Shown here piece by piece: positions 43,917-52,019 of a DNA stretch of 64,000 bases. The notes under the pieces were generated by a model. That model worked only from the letters and a program-made list of their open reading frames with translations. It ran no database searches and was not told the origin of the DNA. The position numbers were made by a program, and so were the translations under genes. Source of the stretch: JAAZKA01 sp034926225 (GTDB lineage Bacteria; Bacillota; Clostridia; Oscillospirales; QAMX01); NCBI GenBank assembly GCA_034926225.1, contig JAYFRF010000001.1, positions 124,001 through 188,000 of the forward strand, given 5' to 3'. Each line of letters starts with the position of its first letter. The first letter of the stretch is position 1.

Positions 43917-44765
43917 TCAGCAAAATGCGATTATCAAACCTCCGCGCTCGGCATAGAAACTATCAAGCCCTCTTGTTTTTAGAATTGTCACTTTTGCGCT
44001 TTCCCAAAGTTGGAGAACGCCTGTGCGGACTTTATCAGCCATTTCTTCGTTAAAGCAATGGCTGATAGCTACCTCACCGCCTTGAAATCCACGCTGCTTC
44101 AAGTCGTCCAGTATCATGTCTATAACCTTGTCTGTTCCCCTTGCTTTTCCCTTAATCGCAATTTTACCCTCAACGCTTGCTATTCCAACACCCCACATGC
44201 CAAATGCCTTAGCAATAAACCCTTTGAGTTTGCTCATTCGTCCGTTCTTTACGAGATTGTTAAAAGAAGATAGGGCAAAAGTAGTTTTAGTTTCCTCTAA
44301 GAACTTTTCTGCTTTTTCTACTATTGTTTCAATGGTTTGGTGACCTTTGATCCATTCAGCAATATGATGAATACAGAGAGCGATCTCAGGACCTGTGGAA
44401 AGGGAATCCAAAACAACAATTCTCTTTTCCGGATGCTCTGACATTACTATATCGACAGCTGCCATAGCACTGTTATAACTGCCTGATAAATTGGCAGATA
44501 TCGTGATCGCTATAGTTGTTTCTGCATTTTTAAACTGCTCTACCCACGCACCCGGGGAAGGACAAGCAGAGGAACTAGCAGTGGGAAGTGCTTCCATATC
44601 ATCAAGCATTTTGAGAACATCCAACTGCTCGTCATCTATATAATCAAGCTTTCCGACACTAAGGACAAATTCGACGGTAGAAAAACCGACCTCCTCACAG
44701 TCCACATCTTTTTTCATCAAATCGCAGGAAGAGTCTGCAACAATGTTCCATTTCATACTTATCAT
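43917..44765 (-). CDS. DegV family fatty acid-binding protein
   Basis: A 282-residue DegV protein. The N-terminal half begins NIVADSSCDL and contains SSSACPSPGAWVEQF, the loop that holds the fatty acid carboxylate, then ISANLSGSYNSAMAA and VVLDSLSTGPEIALCIH. The second half ends in GLDSFYAERGGLIIAF. FakB proteins of this fold present exogenous fatty acids to the FakA kinase, but no fakA is near, so that role is inferred from the family. A second ATG three codons in is possible; AGGAA precedes the first. The gene lies in the repeat-rich island. Confidence 0.92.
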   Translation of the reverse strand: MISMKWNIVADSSCDLMKKDVDCEEVGFSTVEFVLSVGKLDYIDDEQLDVLKMLDDMEALPTASSSACPSPGAWVEQFKNAETTIAITISANLSGSYNSAMAAVDIVMSEHPEKRIVVLDSLSTGPEIALCIHHIAEWIKGHQTIETIVEKAEKFLEETKTTFALSSFNNLVKNGRMSKLKGFIAKAFGMWGVGIASVEGKIAIKGKARGTDKVIDMILDDLKQRGFQGGEVAISHCFNEEMADKVRTGVLQLWESAKVTILKTRGLDSFYAERGGLIIAFC

Positions 44766-44823
44766 TATTTCCTAAACATTTTTTTGTGTAATAATTTTTG
44801 AGTACATCAAGGTTACCTAACTA

Positions 44824-44938
44824 TGACATCTAACTTGACCACTCGCCAAGCACCGACATCTAAATCGCTCTGTCAAATTCGAAATCATAGCTTTTGACTT
44901 GTTTCCGTGAACCGAATTATCACGATTTTTTACATTGG
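44824..44938 (-). repeat. Dispersed repeat copy D
   Basis: The cleanest copy. Reverse strand: TGTAAAAAATCGTGATAATT, GGTTCACGGAAACAAGTC, GACAGAGCGATTTAGATGTC, GGCGAGTGGTCAAGTTAGAT, ending before the degV start region. It follows rlmD-tail remnants R1 and R2 in the same order as copy E follows intact rlmD. Confidence 0.8.
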
Positions 44939-45000
44939 TTTGAACTCTCGAATCTTGAAAGGCTCATATATACTAGACTGTCCATGTAATCATTTTTCGA

Positions 45001-45032
45001 CCTTTGGCATCAATACTACATACCAAACGTGA
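45001..45032 (-). pseudogene. Remnant R2 of the rlmD 3' end
   Basis: GGCATCAATACTAC and AAACGTGAG align with GACATCAATACTAC and CAACGTGTG of the intact rlmD terminus. The central part has diverged. It is the shortest and least certain of the three remnants. Confidence 0.5.
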
Positions 45033-45101
45033 GTGGTCGATATGGATGTCACCCGATATTTTTCGTATAACAGGTGTTGTAGAACGCAAAGTTTATATCT
45101 T

Positions 45102-45170
45102 TCTGTACTTTTATGGCTTCATCAATACAACTGTCTCAACCTGTGTGTTCGTGGAAACATGTCGACATCA
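45102..45170 (-). pseudogene. Remnant R1 of the rlmD 3' end
   Basis: About 65 bases resemble 46420-46491 of the intact gene. Reverse-strand reading gives DVDMFPRT, matching DMFPRT of the intact protein, then a frameshift restores VETVVLM. It lies directly behind the recombinase-like fragment. Confidence 0.7.
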
Positions 45171-45218
45171 TTCTATATATGTGTTCATATAAATGATGTA
45201 TTTATGCTGGTTTAACAT

Positions 45219-45314
45219 TCATTCTGACCTCTCAAGAAATAAGTAAATACCTACACGCTTTTCTCGCTTTGGAGGTAATGGTGGGATGAAATGAATTGTT
45301 TTATTATCAGCCAT
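45219..45314 (-). pseudogene. Fragment resembling a serine recombinase N-terminus
   Basis: A 31-codon reading frame with an excellent ribosome site (GGAGG, 8 bases before ATG). It ends IPPLPPKREKRVGIYLFLER. Large serine recombinases of clostridial elements begin with a similar basic stretch leading to RVxxYxRVS, where the Ser is the nucleophile; here the frame breaks just at that point. The rest of the gene is absent and rlmD-tail remnant R1 follows within 50 bases. A genuine small peptide gene is the alternative. Confidence 0.5.
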
Positions 45315-45364
45315 TACAAAACCTCCGTTATTACAATTTCATTGTAAAATAGCGGTTTAATTTT

Positions 45365-46126
45365 TCAATCTATTTTTCTCCATTTTAAATTTAGCGCTTT
45401 GATAAACGAACCCGTATAATTTAAATCCTCTTTATCCAAATCTTCATCTGCCCAAAAAACACATTCATCTTCAACGAATAAGCATGCGCCAAAGATTTCT
45501 CGGCTATAATTTTCCAGCGCAGGCCTTAAATTCATTGATATCAGACCCTCAAAGTGAAGTTCGACAATACCATACCAACCGGAATTATTGAAGGTTACAA
45601 TCAAATTCCTTTGACTATAATCCTCAACATACTGTAATTTATCAAGTGTTGAATCATGAAATCCCGTAAACACATTTAATAACGTGTCCGCATCACTTTG
45701 AGTCTTAATATATGTCCACTGGTCAGTGTCACTTGGTTCCCTCACTTGAATTGAACACTCACTTCTTGGTACGAACCTGTCTCGAAGAATTCTGTGCATA
45801 AAATCAAAGTCCTGATAAATCTCAGCATATCCGGAATATTGTTTTATAAAAGCATTTATACCATTGCTCTTAAAGAAACGGTTGAGCTTTAAAACATTAA
45901 CTTTATCATATGTTACCCATTCATTTCTGTCGGAATTGATTATCTCTATCAATGGGAGTAACACGCTCTGGTCCTTGGTTTCTTTATCCAGATAATCCAC
46001 TATCTCGAACGCGTCCTCTCTTGGGTTGAATACGATGTTGCGCTCATAATACCCTATATCAAGTTTTCCATAAATGATAGATTTATAGAAAAATCCGGTC
46101 TTTTTATCAAACACACGCGCAAACAT
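45365..46126 (-). CDS. Hypothetical protein
   Basis: A 253-residue protein that I do not recognise. It starts MFARVFDKKTGFFYKSIIYG and has no signal peptide, membrane segment, cysteine cluster or nucleotide-binding motif. The composition is rich in Asp, Asn and aromatic residues; NNSGWYGIVELHFEGLI near 205 predicts alternating beta strands. ATG at 46126 is chosen because GAGGAGG lies 9 bases upstream; earlier in-frame ATGs have no site. It lies between repeat E and the recombinase-like fragment, so it is probably cargo of the same inserted module. Confidence 0.7.
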   Translation of the reverse strand: MFARVFDKKTGFFYKSIIYGKLDIGYYERNIVFNPREDAFEIVDYLDKETKDQSVLLPLIEIINSDRNEWVTYDKVNVLKLNRFFKSNGINAFIKQYSGYAEIYQDFDFMHRILRDRFVPRSECSIQVREPSDTDQWTYIKTQSDADTLLNVFTGFHDSTLDKLQYVEDYSQRNLIVTFNNSGWYGIVELHFEGLISMNLRPALENYSREIFGACLFVEDECVFWADEDLDKEDLNYTGSFIKALNLKWRKID

Positions 46127-46171
46127 TATCATCAACCTCCTCTTAACACTATGGCTATTAATCATTTTGGC

Positions 46172-46353
46172 ATATTTCAGCAATGTTGATTAGCCTATTT
46201 TAGCTTTTTTATGTTAACATCCAACCTGACCACACAACCTTGGAAAATCCAAAAAACATCTAAATCGACTACTCGTCAAACACTGACATCTAAATCGCTC
46301 TGTCACAAAGAATATCGCTTGTTTCGACCTGTTCCCCCAAGGCAAAGAACCGA
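46172..46353 (-). repeat. Dispersed repeat copy E
   Basis: A long copy about 70 bases behind the intact rlmD stop. It shares GACAGAGCGATTTAGATGTC with copy D and GGTTGTGTGGTCAGGTTGGA plus the terminal TAGGCTAATCAACAT with copy C. The element GATTTAGATGT occurs twice within it, so the unit is itself internally repetitive. Confidence 0.8.
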
Positions 46354-46390
46354 CAAATTTTAAGTAACGGTTTTTAGTAACAAATCCTGA

Positions 46391-46412
46391 AAAGCCTTTA
46401 TTTCAAGGCTTT
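46391..46412 (-). terminator. Terminator-like hairpin after rlmD
   Basis: AAAGCCTT and AAGGCTTT form an 8-bp perfect stem with a 6-base loop, 9 bases past the rlmD stop codon; TTTT follows on the reverse strand. Confidence 0.6.
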
Positions 46413-46420
46413 CCAAACCT

Positions 46421-47788
46421 CTACTTTTCTACCCTTGACATCAATACTACCGTCTCAACGTGTGCCGTACGGGGGAACATATCCACCGCTCTTGCGCGTA
46501 CGGGGGCATAACTCCCGGCAAGGCGTTTGATATCCCGAGCCAGCGTTGCGGGGTCGCAGGATACATACACAATCCGTTCGGGAGCCAGCGTAATCAGCAT
46601 CGCAGCAGCATCCTCGGACAATCCTTTACGCGGGGGATCGACGATGATCGCATCGAAATGGTCGTTTACGGCGAGGGTTTTGGCATACTCGCCCGCATCT
46701 CCACAGTGGAAATCCGCATTCACGATACCATTCGCTGTAGCGTTCTCCCGAGCGTCGCAGACGGCAGCTTCTACGATCTCGACGCCGGTCACATGTTCAC
46801 AGACATCGGCACAGAACAAGCCGATGGTTCCGGTACCGCAGTAAAGATCCAAGAGGCGGCGGGGATGGTACGGGATACCGGTGTCGGAATGGGTCAGAAA
46901 CGCTTTGGCACAGGAGTAAAGCTTGGCCGCAGCGAGTGGATTGACTTGAAAAAACGATGCGGGACGGAGTCGGAACGCAAGGGCGCCGATGGTATCGGTC
47001 AGCGTCTCGTCGCCCCAGAGGGTGATAAACTCCCGCCCGAGGATGACATTGGTTCGGACGGCATTGATGTTTAAAACGATACCGCTGACCGTAAGGCAGG
47101 CGGAACGGACAGCGTCGATAAGGGCTTCTTTGTGTGGGATCTCGCGTTTTGCGGCGACGAGTGTCAGGACAGTGTGTCGATCCTGAAAGGAGGTGCGAAC
47201 ACAGATATGACGGATCAGCCCGTGCCCGGAAAGCTCATTATAAGCGGGAATGCCGTGTGCATTCATCCAACCCAGGACAGCCTGTGAAACCGCGGCAGCT
47301 TCCGGGGTTTGCAGACGGCAGTATTCTGTGGGTATGACGTCGTGCGTATTGGTACGGTAGAATCCGCAGACGGCTTTCCCCGCCTCCCCTGCCACGGGGA
47401 ACTGTGCGCGGTTGCGGTAGACGTCCACGAGCGGGGATGGAATAATCGGTTCTAACGGGACGGAGATACCTGCGATGCGTTCGAAAGCGTCGCGTACCTT
47501 TTGTTCCTTATAGCGGAGCTCTTCCGCGTAGGTCATATGCCGTAATGCGCAGCCGCCGCATTTGGGATAAACTGCGCAGTCCGGACAGATGCGTTCGGGG
47601 GATTCATCAACGACCCGCTCGAGCTTGCCAAAGGCATATGTTTTCTGTACCTTTAAAATACGCAGGTCAACCGTTTCCCCAGCGATGGCGCAGGGCGTAA
47701 AGACGGCCATGCCATCGATATGGGTTACTCCCGCGCCTTCGCTGGTGTAGCCATCGATGGCGGCGGTTACGATGTCGTTTTTACGCAT
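46421..47788 (-). CDS. rlmD: 23S rRNA (uracil-5-)-methyltransferase, RlmD/RumA family
   Basis: A 455-residue SAM-dependent RNA m5U methyltransferase. The N-terminal TRAM domain (1-60, IDGYTSEGAGVTHIDG) binds RNA. The 4Fe-4S set is C68, C71, C77 and C80 (CPDCAVYPKCGGC). The methyltransferase domain has LLDLYCGTGTIGLF for SAM and the catalytic VSCDPATLARD. Residue choice among U747/U1939-type targets cannot be read here. ATG at 47788 overlaps the alpha-galactosidase stop by 8 bases and begins the conserved TRAM sequence; upstream ATGs lack sites. Its 3' end has been copied into the island on its downstream side. Confidence 0.93.
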   Translation of the reverse strand: MRKNDIVTAAIDGYTSEGAGVTHIDGMAVFTPCAIAGETVDLRILKVQKTYAFGKLERVVDESPERICPDCAVYPKCGGCALRHMTYAEELRYKEQKVRDAFERIAGISVPLEPIIPSPLVDVYRNRAQFPVAGEAGKAVCGFYRTNTHDVIPTEYCRLQTPEAAAVSQAVLGWMNAHGIPAYNELSGHGLIRHICVRTSFQDRHTVLTLVAAKREIPHKEALIDAVRSACLTVSGIVLNINAVRTNVILGREFITLWGDETLTDTIGALAFRLRPASFFQVNPLAAAKLYSCAKAFLTHSDTGIPYHPRRLLDLYCGTGTIGLFCADVCEHVTGVEIVEAAVCDARENATANGIVNADFHCGDAGEYAKTLAVNDHFDAIIVDPPRKGLSEDAAAMLITLAPERIVYVSCDPATLARDIKRLAGSYAPVRARAVDMFPRTAHVETVVLMSRVEK

Positions 47789-49544
47789 GTTCATAAAATA
47801 CCGCACTTTCATGGGGAGATAAGGTGACGAAAATCTGACCGTCCGTTGGGTTGAATACGGCGTCCGTCCATAATTCGTGCATCGGTTTTACTGACGAAAA
47901 CGTAAAGGTTTCGGATGACTCACCGAAGTTGATGACGATGTACCGTCTCCCCTGCTTCCAGATACAGGGATAGTCGCGAACAAACTGATCCAGCGGGACG
48001 GCGCTGTCCTCGGAGCGCAGAGACAGGGCCTTTTCGATGATCGAACGGCCTTCGCTGTTTAAAACAGCGAGTCGGTCGGACAGATTCATGTTGCCGCCGG
48101 TCAGGAGAACAACCGCCGCCCAGGAACGAGCCTCCGCGAGGGTGAAGTCCTCTCCCGAACGCCAGCGGCTGTGATTGGGAGTGTAGCGAGCAGGGTCGAT
48201 GGTATTGCGCTGCGGGTCGGTATCCGTATTCTGCCCACGTACGACGAGGAAATCGATATCATTAACCCAGATACGGCGGTGCTCGCCCCAGTGATGCTGG
48301 TAGCATTCCATCGCCCAAAGAACATGGTTCCAGGTGATGTGGATATCGATGCCGGTACGTCCTGCGTCCGCATCCGGGGACGCCGCTTCAACCGGTAACG
48401 AGCAGCCAATGATGACGCTGTCGTGTACGCATTCGCGGATAAGCGAGAATAACCGACGCAGAGCTTCGTACTGAGAGACGGTTTTATCGTAAAAATATTT
48501 GACATGGCGTAAGCAACCGACGTAATCGACCTTATAGAGCCGGAAACCGGCGTCATAGAGCCTAGTATAAAGCGAACGGATAAAGTCGACGGTATCCGGA
48601 TGGGTCGGGTCGAGGACATACATGCCGTCCTCCGTGACAGGATTGCTGTATTCGTCGCGCAGATAGCCCGTCATACGGCGCTGTGCGTAGGAGCAGAGCG
48701 TCCAGACGTGCAGAGGGGCTGACCAGATACCGGGAATTAAGCCGTGGGCGCGGATCGTGTCGGCGGCGGCCTGTAAGCCGTGAGGGAAACGGAAATTCGG
48801 GTACCAGTCACCTTGAATGGCCTGCCACCCGTCGTCTAAAGTGAAATAACGAAGATTATCGCGATATGCCGGCACTTGATCGATAACCGACAGGTTTTCC
48901 TCCATGCAGGCTTCGTCAATATCGGTAAAATAGTAATCCCAGGTGTTATAGCCGACGATACTTTTTTGGTAATGCCAGAGTTGGGGCAGGAGGGTAAAGT
49001 ATTCGTCTAACGCGGGGGCGAGCCGGCCGCACGCGAAGTACAGCTCCGCCGACTCGAAGGTATCCGACGTAAATGAACGCGGCGGTGTAACAGAGAGAGA
49101 GACTTCCGCAACACCGCTGTGACTGCGGATATGGAAGGCTTCGTCAAAACACAAAGGATAAATGGAACGCGCCATAAAGCCTTCGCCGTCTTTGTATAGA
49201 TAAACGGCTGGTGCGGTGATGTCAAACGTATCGGAAAGTGTATGGAAACCGGACTCGATGCCTTTGGAACGAACGGCATGCGCTCCATCCGGATATGCTA
49301 CAGCGGCGATGAGGGGTGAAAAAGCGTCGAGTGTGCAGGGCGCGGCAAAATGGATGGTCAGCCGCGCCGTGTAGCCGAACGGCATAGCGCGCAGCTTCCA
49401 CTGTGCATAAATGCCGTCATGCGCGTAGGTATATGCGCCGTCGATAAAGGGCAGTTCGGCGATGGAGACGATGCTGGCCTTCCCGTCGATGGTGAAGGAG
49501 AAACGCGGAAACCCGAGAAAATCAGGCAGTTTTATCTGTGGCAT
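47781..49544 (-). CDS. GH36-type alpha-galactosidase
   Basis: A 587-residue enzyme of clan GH-D. A beta-rich N-terminal domain (1-190) precedes the catalytic barrel, with GYNTWDYYFTDI, LRYFTLDDGWQ, FPHGLQAAADTIRAHGLIPG and the nucleophile D340 in LYKVDYVG. A second Asp in GRTGIDIHITW is the acid/base candidate. The pattern fits GH36 better than GH27 because of the N-terminal domain. It is shorter than classic GH36 proteins of 700+ residues. No signal peptide. GGAGGGG precedes the ATG. It overlaps rlmD by 8 bases, so a housekeeping rRNA methyltransferase is expressed from a glycosidase promoter. Confidence 0.85.
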   Translation of the reverse strand: MPQIKLPDFLGFPRFSFTIDGKASIVSIAELPFIDGAYTYAHDGIYAQWKLRAMPFGYTARLTIHFAAPCTLDAFSPLIAAVAYPDGAHAVRSKGIESGFHTLSDTFDITAPAVYLYKDGEGFMARSIYPLCFDEAFHIRSHSGVAEVSLSVTPPRSFTSDTFESAELYFACGRLAPALDEYFTLLPQLWHYQKSIVGYNTWDYYFTDIDEACMEENLSVIDQVPAYRDNLRYFTLDDGWQAIQGDWYPNFRFPHGLQAAADTIRAHGLIPGIWSAPLHVWTLCSYAQRRMTGYLRDEYSNPVTEDGMYVLDPTHPDTVDFIRSLYTRLYDAGFRLYKVDYVGCLRHVKYFYDKTVSQYEALRRLFSLIRECVHDSVIIGCSLPVEAASPDADAGRTGIDIHITWNHVLWAMECYQHHWGEHRRIWVNDIDFLVVRGQNTDTDPQRNTIDPARYTPNHSRWRSGEDFTLAEARSWAAVVLLTGGNMNLSDRLAVLNSEGRSIIEKALSLRSEDSAVPLDQFVRDYPCIWKQGRRYIVINFGESSETFTFSSVKPMHELWTDAVFNPTDGQIFVTLSPHESAVFYEHA

Positions 49545-49574
49545 AGGAGACCCCTCCGATCATTTTGTATTTGT

Positions 49575-49603
49575 ATTATACCCCGTTTTCGGCGGTTTGT
49601 CCA
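49575..49603 (-). promoter_or_regulatory. Promoter of the alpha-galactosidase-rlmD unit
   Basis: Reverse strand: TGGACA, 17-base spacer, perfect TATAAT, about 30 bases before the ATG. Confidence 0.75.
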
Positions 49604-49625
49604 GTATAGCAACGATGAGTTTTGA

Positions 49626-49654
49626 TTGACAAACAGGATGTTATCTGCGATAAT
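49626..49654 (+). promoter_or_regulatory. Promoter of the GH95-amidohydrolase operon
   Basis: Perfect TTGACA, 17-base spacer, GATAAT. It is divergent from the alpha-galactosidase promoter with 22 bases between the -35 boxes. A leader of about 100 bases precedes the start codon. Confidence 0.72.
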
Positions 49655-49763
49655 CATGTTAGCGAGAGCCGTTCGCGGCTGTGTTTTATACGGCAATCCC
49701 TGCTGCATACATATGCGGAGATTGCGGATTCAACGCACAAACTCGATAAAGGAAGGTATGTAT

Positions 49764-52019
49764 ATGAACGCATCCCATGAACTATACTACACCTGCCCGG
49801 CGGCGGACTGGAACGCCGCTTTGCCGCTCGGAAACGGGCGCTTGGGCGCGATGGTTTACGGCGGGGTCGAACGGGAGAGAGTATCCTTAAACGAGGATAC
49901 GCTCTGGACGGGCTATCCGACCTTTTACGAGCAGCCGGAAGCGCTAGCCGCTTTCAATAAAGCGCGAGAGCTGACGAAAAAGGGCGAATATGTCGCGGCG
50001 CAGATACTGCTGGAGGATAAGCTCACTTCAAAACCGACGCAGATGTATTTGCCGCTTGGCGATCTGGAGCTGGATTTCGGGTCGGCAGGCGATATGGCTG
50101 CTTATCGACGTACACTGGATTTACGGAATGCCGCCCATACGGTGGAGTACAGCGCAAACGGCGTAACCTATACAAGGGAAACGATCATTTCCGAGCCGGC
50201 GCAGGTGCTTGCCATGCGAATTACAGCTTCGGAACCCGGAAAGGTCGCTTTTACTGCACGGCTTGTGTCGCAGCTTCGGACGACGGCAACCTCCTGCGGC
50301 GAACGGATCACAATGGAGGGAATTTGTCCGTCTACCCAGATCGAACGCGGCGAAAATCAGGGCGCGGCGGTGCAGATTTATGATGCATTGCATCCGGGCA
50401 TCCGATTTGCGGCGCAGGTGGGTATTGTCACAGACGGCGAAGTCAAGACGGAAAGGGATGCCGTTACCGTAAGCGGAGCGAATGCGGCAACGCTGTACCT
50501 TGCGGTGCGGACGTCTTTTAACGGCTGGCAAAAAGATCCGACGACGGACGGACGTGCCTATCTGGAGCCATGCATAGCCGATATCGACGCCGCGATTGCC
50601 ACGGGATACGATGCGATCTTTGCGGCGCACGTCGCGGATTACCGGGCGCTGTACGATCGGACGGAGCTTTCGCTGCCGGAGAGTGAAAGCAGCGGGCTTG
50701 CGACGGATGAGCGGCTTGATGCGCATGAAAACGGCGCGGAAGATCAGGCATTATATGCGCTGCTGTTCCATTACGGCCGTTACTTAACCATTGCCGCCTC
50801 TCGCACCGGAACTCAGCCGACGAATTTGCAGGGTATCTGGAATCATCGCCTGATGCCGCCCTGGAACTCAAACTATACGATCAACATCAACACGGAGATG
50901 AATTATTGGCCGACGCTTATGACGAACCTTTCGGAATGCTATGAGCCGCTGCTGAAGATGATCGGTGATATCCGGGTAAACGGTGCAAGGACGGCAAAGA
51001 CCTATTACGGTGCACGGGGATTTTGCTCGCATCACAATACGGATCTTTGGCGGCTGACGACGCCGGTCGGTAATGGTCAGAGGGAGTGCGCGGTATGGTC
51101 GTTCTGGCCGCTGTCGGCGGGCTGGTTTATGCGGCATCTATATGAATACTGGGAGTATACTCAGGACGAGTGCTTCCTGCGGGATACGCTTTTACCGACG
51201 CTCAAGGAATGCGCGGAGTTCTATCTTGATATGCTGGATGAGGACAGCGGCGGAATGCTTGTCTTTCGTCCGTCCACGTCGCCGGAGAACCACTTTGTTC
51301 TGCCGGACGGCACGCGCTGTCCGGTGGCGGATCATACGGCGATGACGCAGGCGATTGTGCGGGATGTGTTCCGCATGACGCTGGACGCGGCGGATAAAAC
51401 GGGTGCATGCGACTGGACTATCGATAGCATCCGGGAAGCGCTGCCGCGTGTACGCGGGTATGAGGGTAACTCGACCGGTTCCCTCAAGGAGTGGAACGAG
51501 GACTTTCAGCAAAACGAGCCGCATCACCGGCATCTGTCGCATCTGTACGGACTACATCCCGGACGGGAACTTGCCTATGGAACGCCCATGGCAGAAGCGG
51601 CAAAGCAAAGCCTGATCGAGCGCGGCGACGAAGGTACGGGCTGGTCACTTGGCTGGAAGGTAAACATGTGGGCGCGGCTTCGTGACGGAGACCACGCATT
51701 GAAACTGATTGACATGCAGCTGCGCACTTGCCCGAGCGACGCGGGATATCCGACGCCGGGCGGTTCGTATCCGAACCTTTTAGACGCGCATCCGCCGTTC
51801 CAGATCGACGGTAACTTCGGCGTCTGCGCCGGCATCGCGGAGATGCTTTTGCAGGGCGACACGCAGAGTCCCCTATTTCTGCCGGCACTCCCCTCCTCCT
51901 GGAAGAAAGGAACCGTAAGAGGGCTTCGCATCCGAGGGGGTAAAACCGTCGATCTTGCATGGGAAGACGGGAAAATACAATCTGCGGTGATCCGCGAGTC
52001 AGGAGATTGTGACATATGA
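49764..52019 (+). CDS. GH95 alpha-L-fucosidase family enzyme
   Basis: A 751-residue GH95 protein. The N-terminal domain begins WNAALPLGNGRLGAMVYGG and has SLNEDTLWTGYP. The helical barrel contains NLQGIWNHRLMPPWNSNY followed by NINTEMNYWP, the region supplying the asparagines that activate water, and LKEWNEDFQQNEPHHRH with the catalytic Glu. Members release alpha-1,2-fucose, or alpha-galactose in some cases. No export signal, so it would act on imported oligosaccharides. ATG at 49764 is preferred because GGAAGG lies 7 bases upstream. The stop overlaps the amidohydrolase start as ATGA. Confidence 0.93.
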   Translation: MNASHELYYTCPAADWNAALPLGNGRLGAMVYGGVERERVSLNEDTLWTGYPTFYEQPEALAAFNKARELTKKGEYVAAQILLEDKLTSKPTQMYLPLGDLELDFGSAGDMAAYRRTLDLRNAAHTVEYSANGVTYTRETIISEPAQVLAMRITASEPGKVAFTARLVSQLRTTATSCGERITMEGICPSTQIERGENQGAAVQIYDALHPGIRFAAQVGIVTDGEVKTERDAVTVSGANAATLYLAVRTSFNGWQKDPTTDGRAYLEPCIADIDAAIATGYDAIFAAHVADYRALYDRTELSLPESESSGLATDERLDAHENGAEDQALYALLFHYGRYLTIAASRTGTQPTNLQGIWNHRLMPPWNSNYTININTEMNYWPTLMTNLSECYEPLLKMIGDIRVNGARTAKTYYGARGFCSHHNTDLWRLTTPVGNGQRECAVWSFWPLSAGWFMRHLYEYWEYTQDECFLRDTLLPTLKECAEFYLDMLDEDSGGMLVFRPSTSPENHFVLPDGTRCPVADHTAMTQAIVRDVFRMTLDAADKTGACDWTIDSIREALPRVRGYEGNSTGSLKEWNEDFQQNEPHHRHLSHLYGLHPGRELAYGTPMAEAAKQSLIERGDEGTGWSLGWKVNMWARLRDGDHALKLIDMQLRTCPSDAGYPTPGGSYPNLLDAHPPFQIDGNFGVCAGIAEMLLQGDTQSPLFLPALPSSWKKGTVRGLRIRGGKTVDLAWEDGKIQSAVIRESGDCDI

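Noticed and set aside
45004..45215. Two overlapping forward frames of about 60 codons
   Set aside because: They are out-of-frame readings over the rlmD-tail remnants and have no ribosome site.
40752..46353. Repeats A-E as multiple terminal repeats of an IS21-like element
   Set aside because: Short repeated ends containing GTGGTCAG recall such termini, but there is no transposase gene or ATP-binding helper, and the copies follow gene stops in one orientation. Kept only as an alternative.
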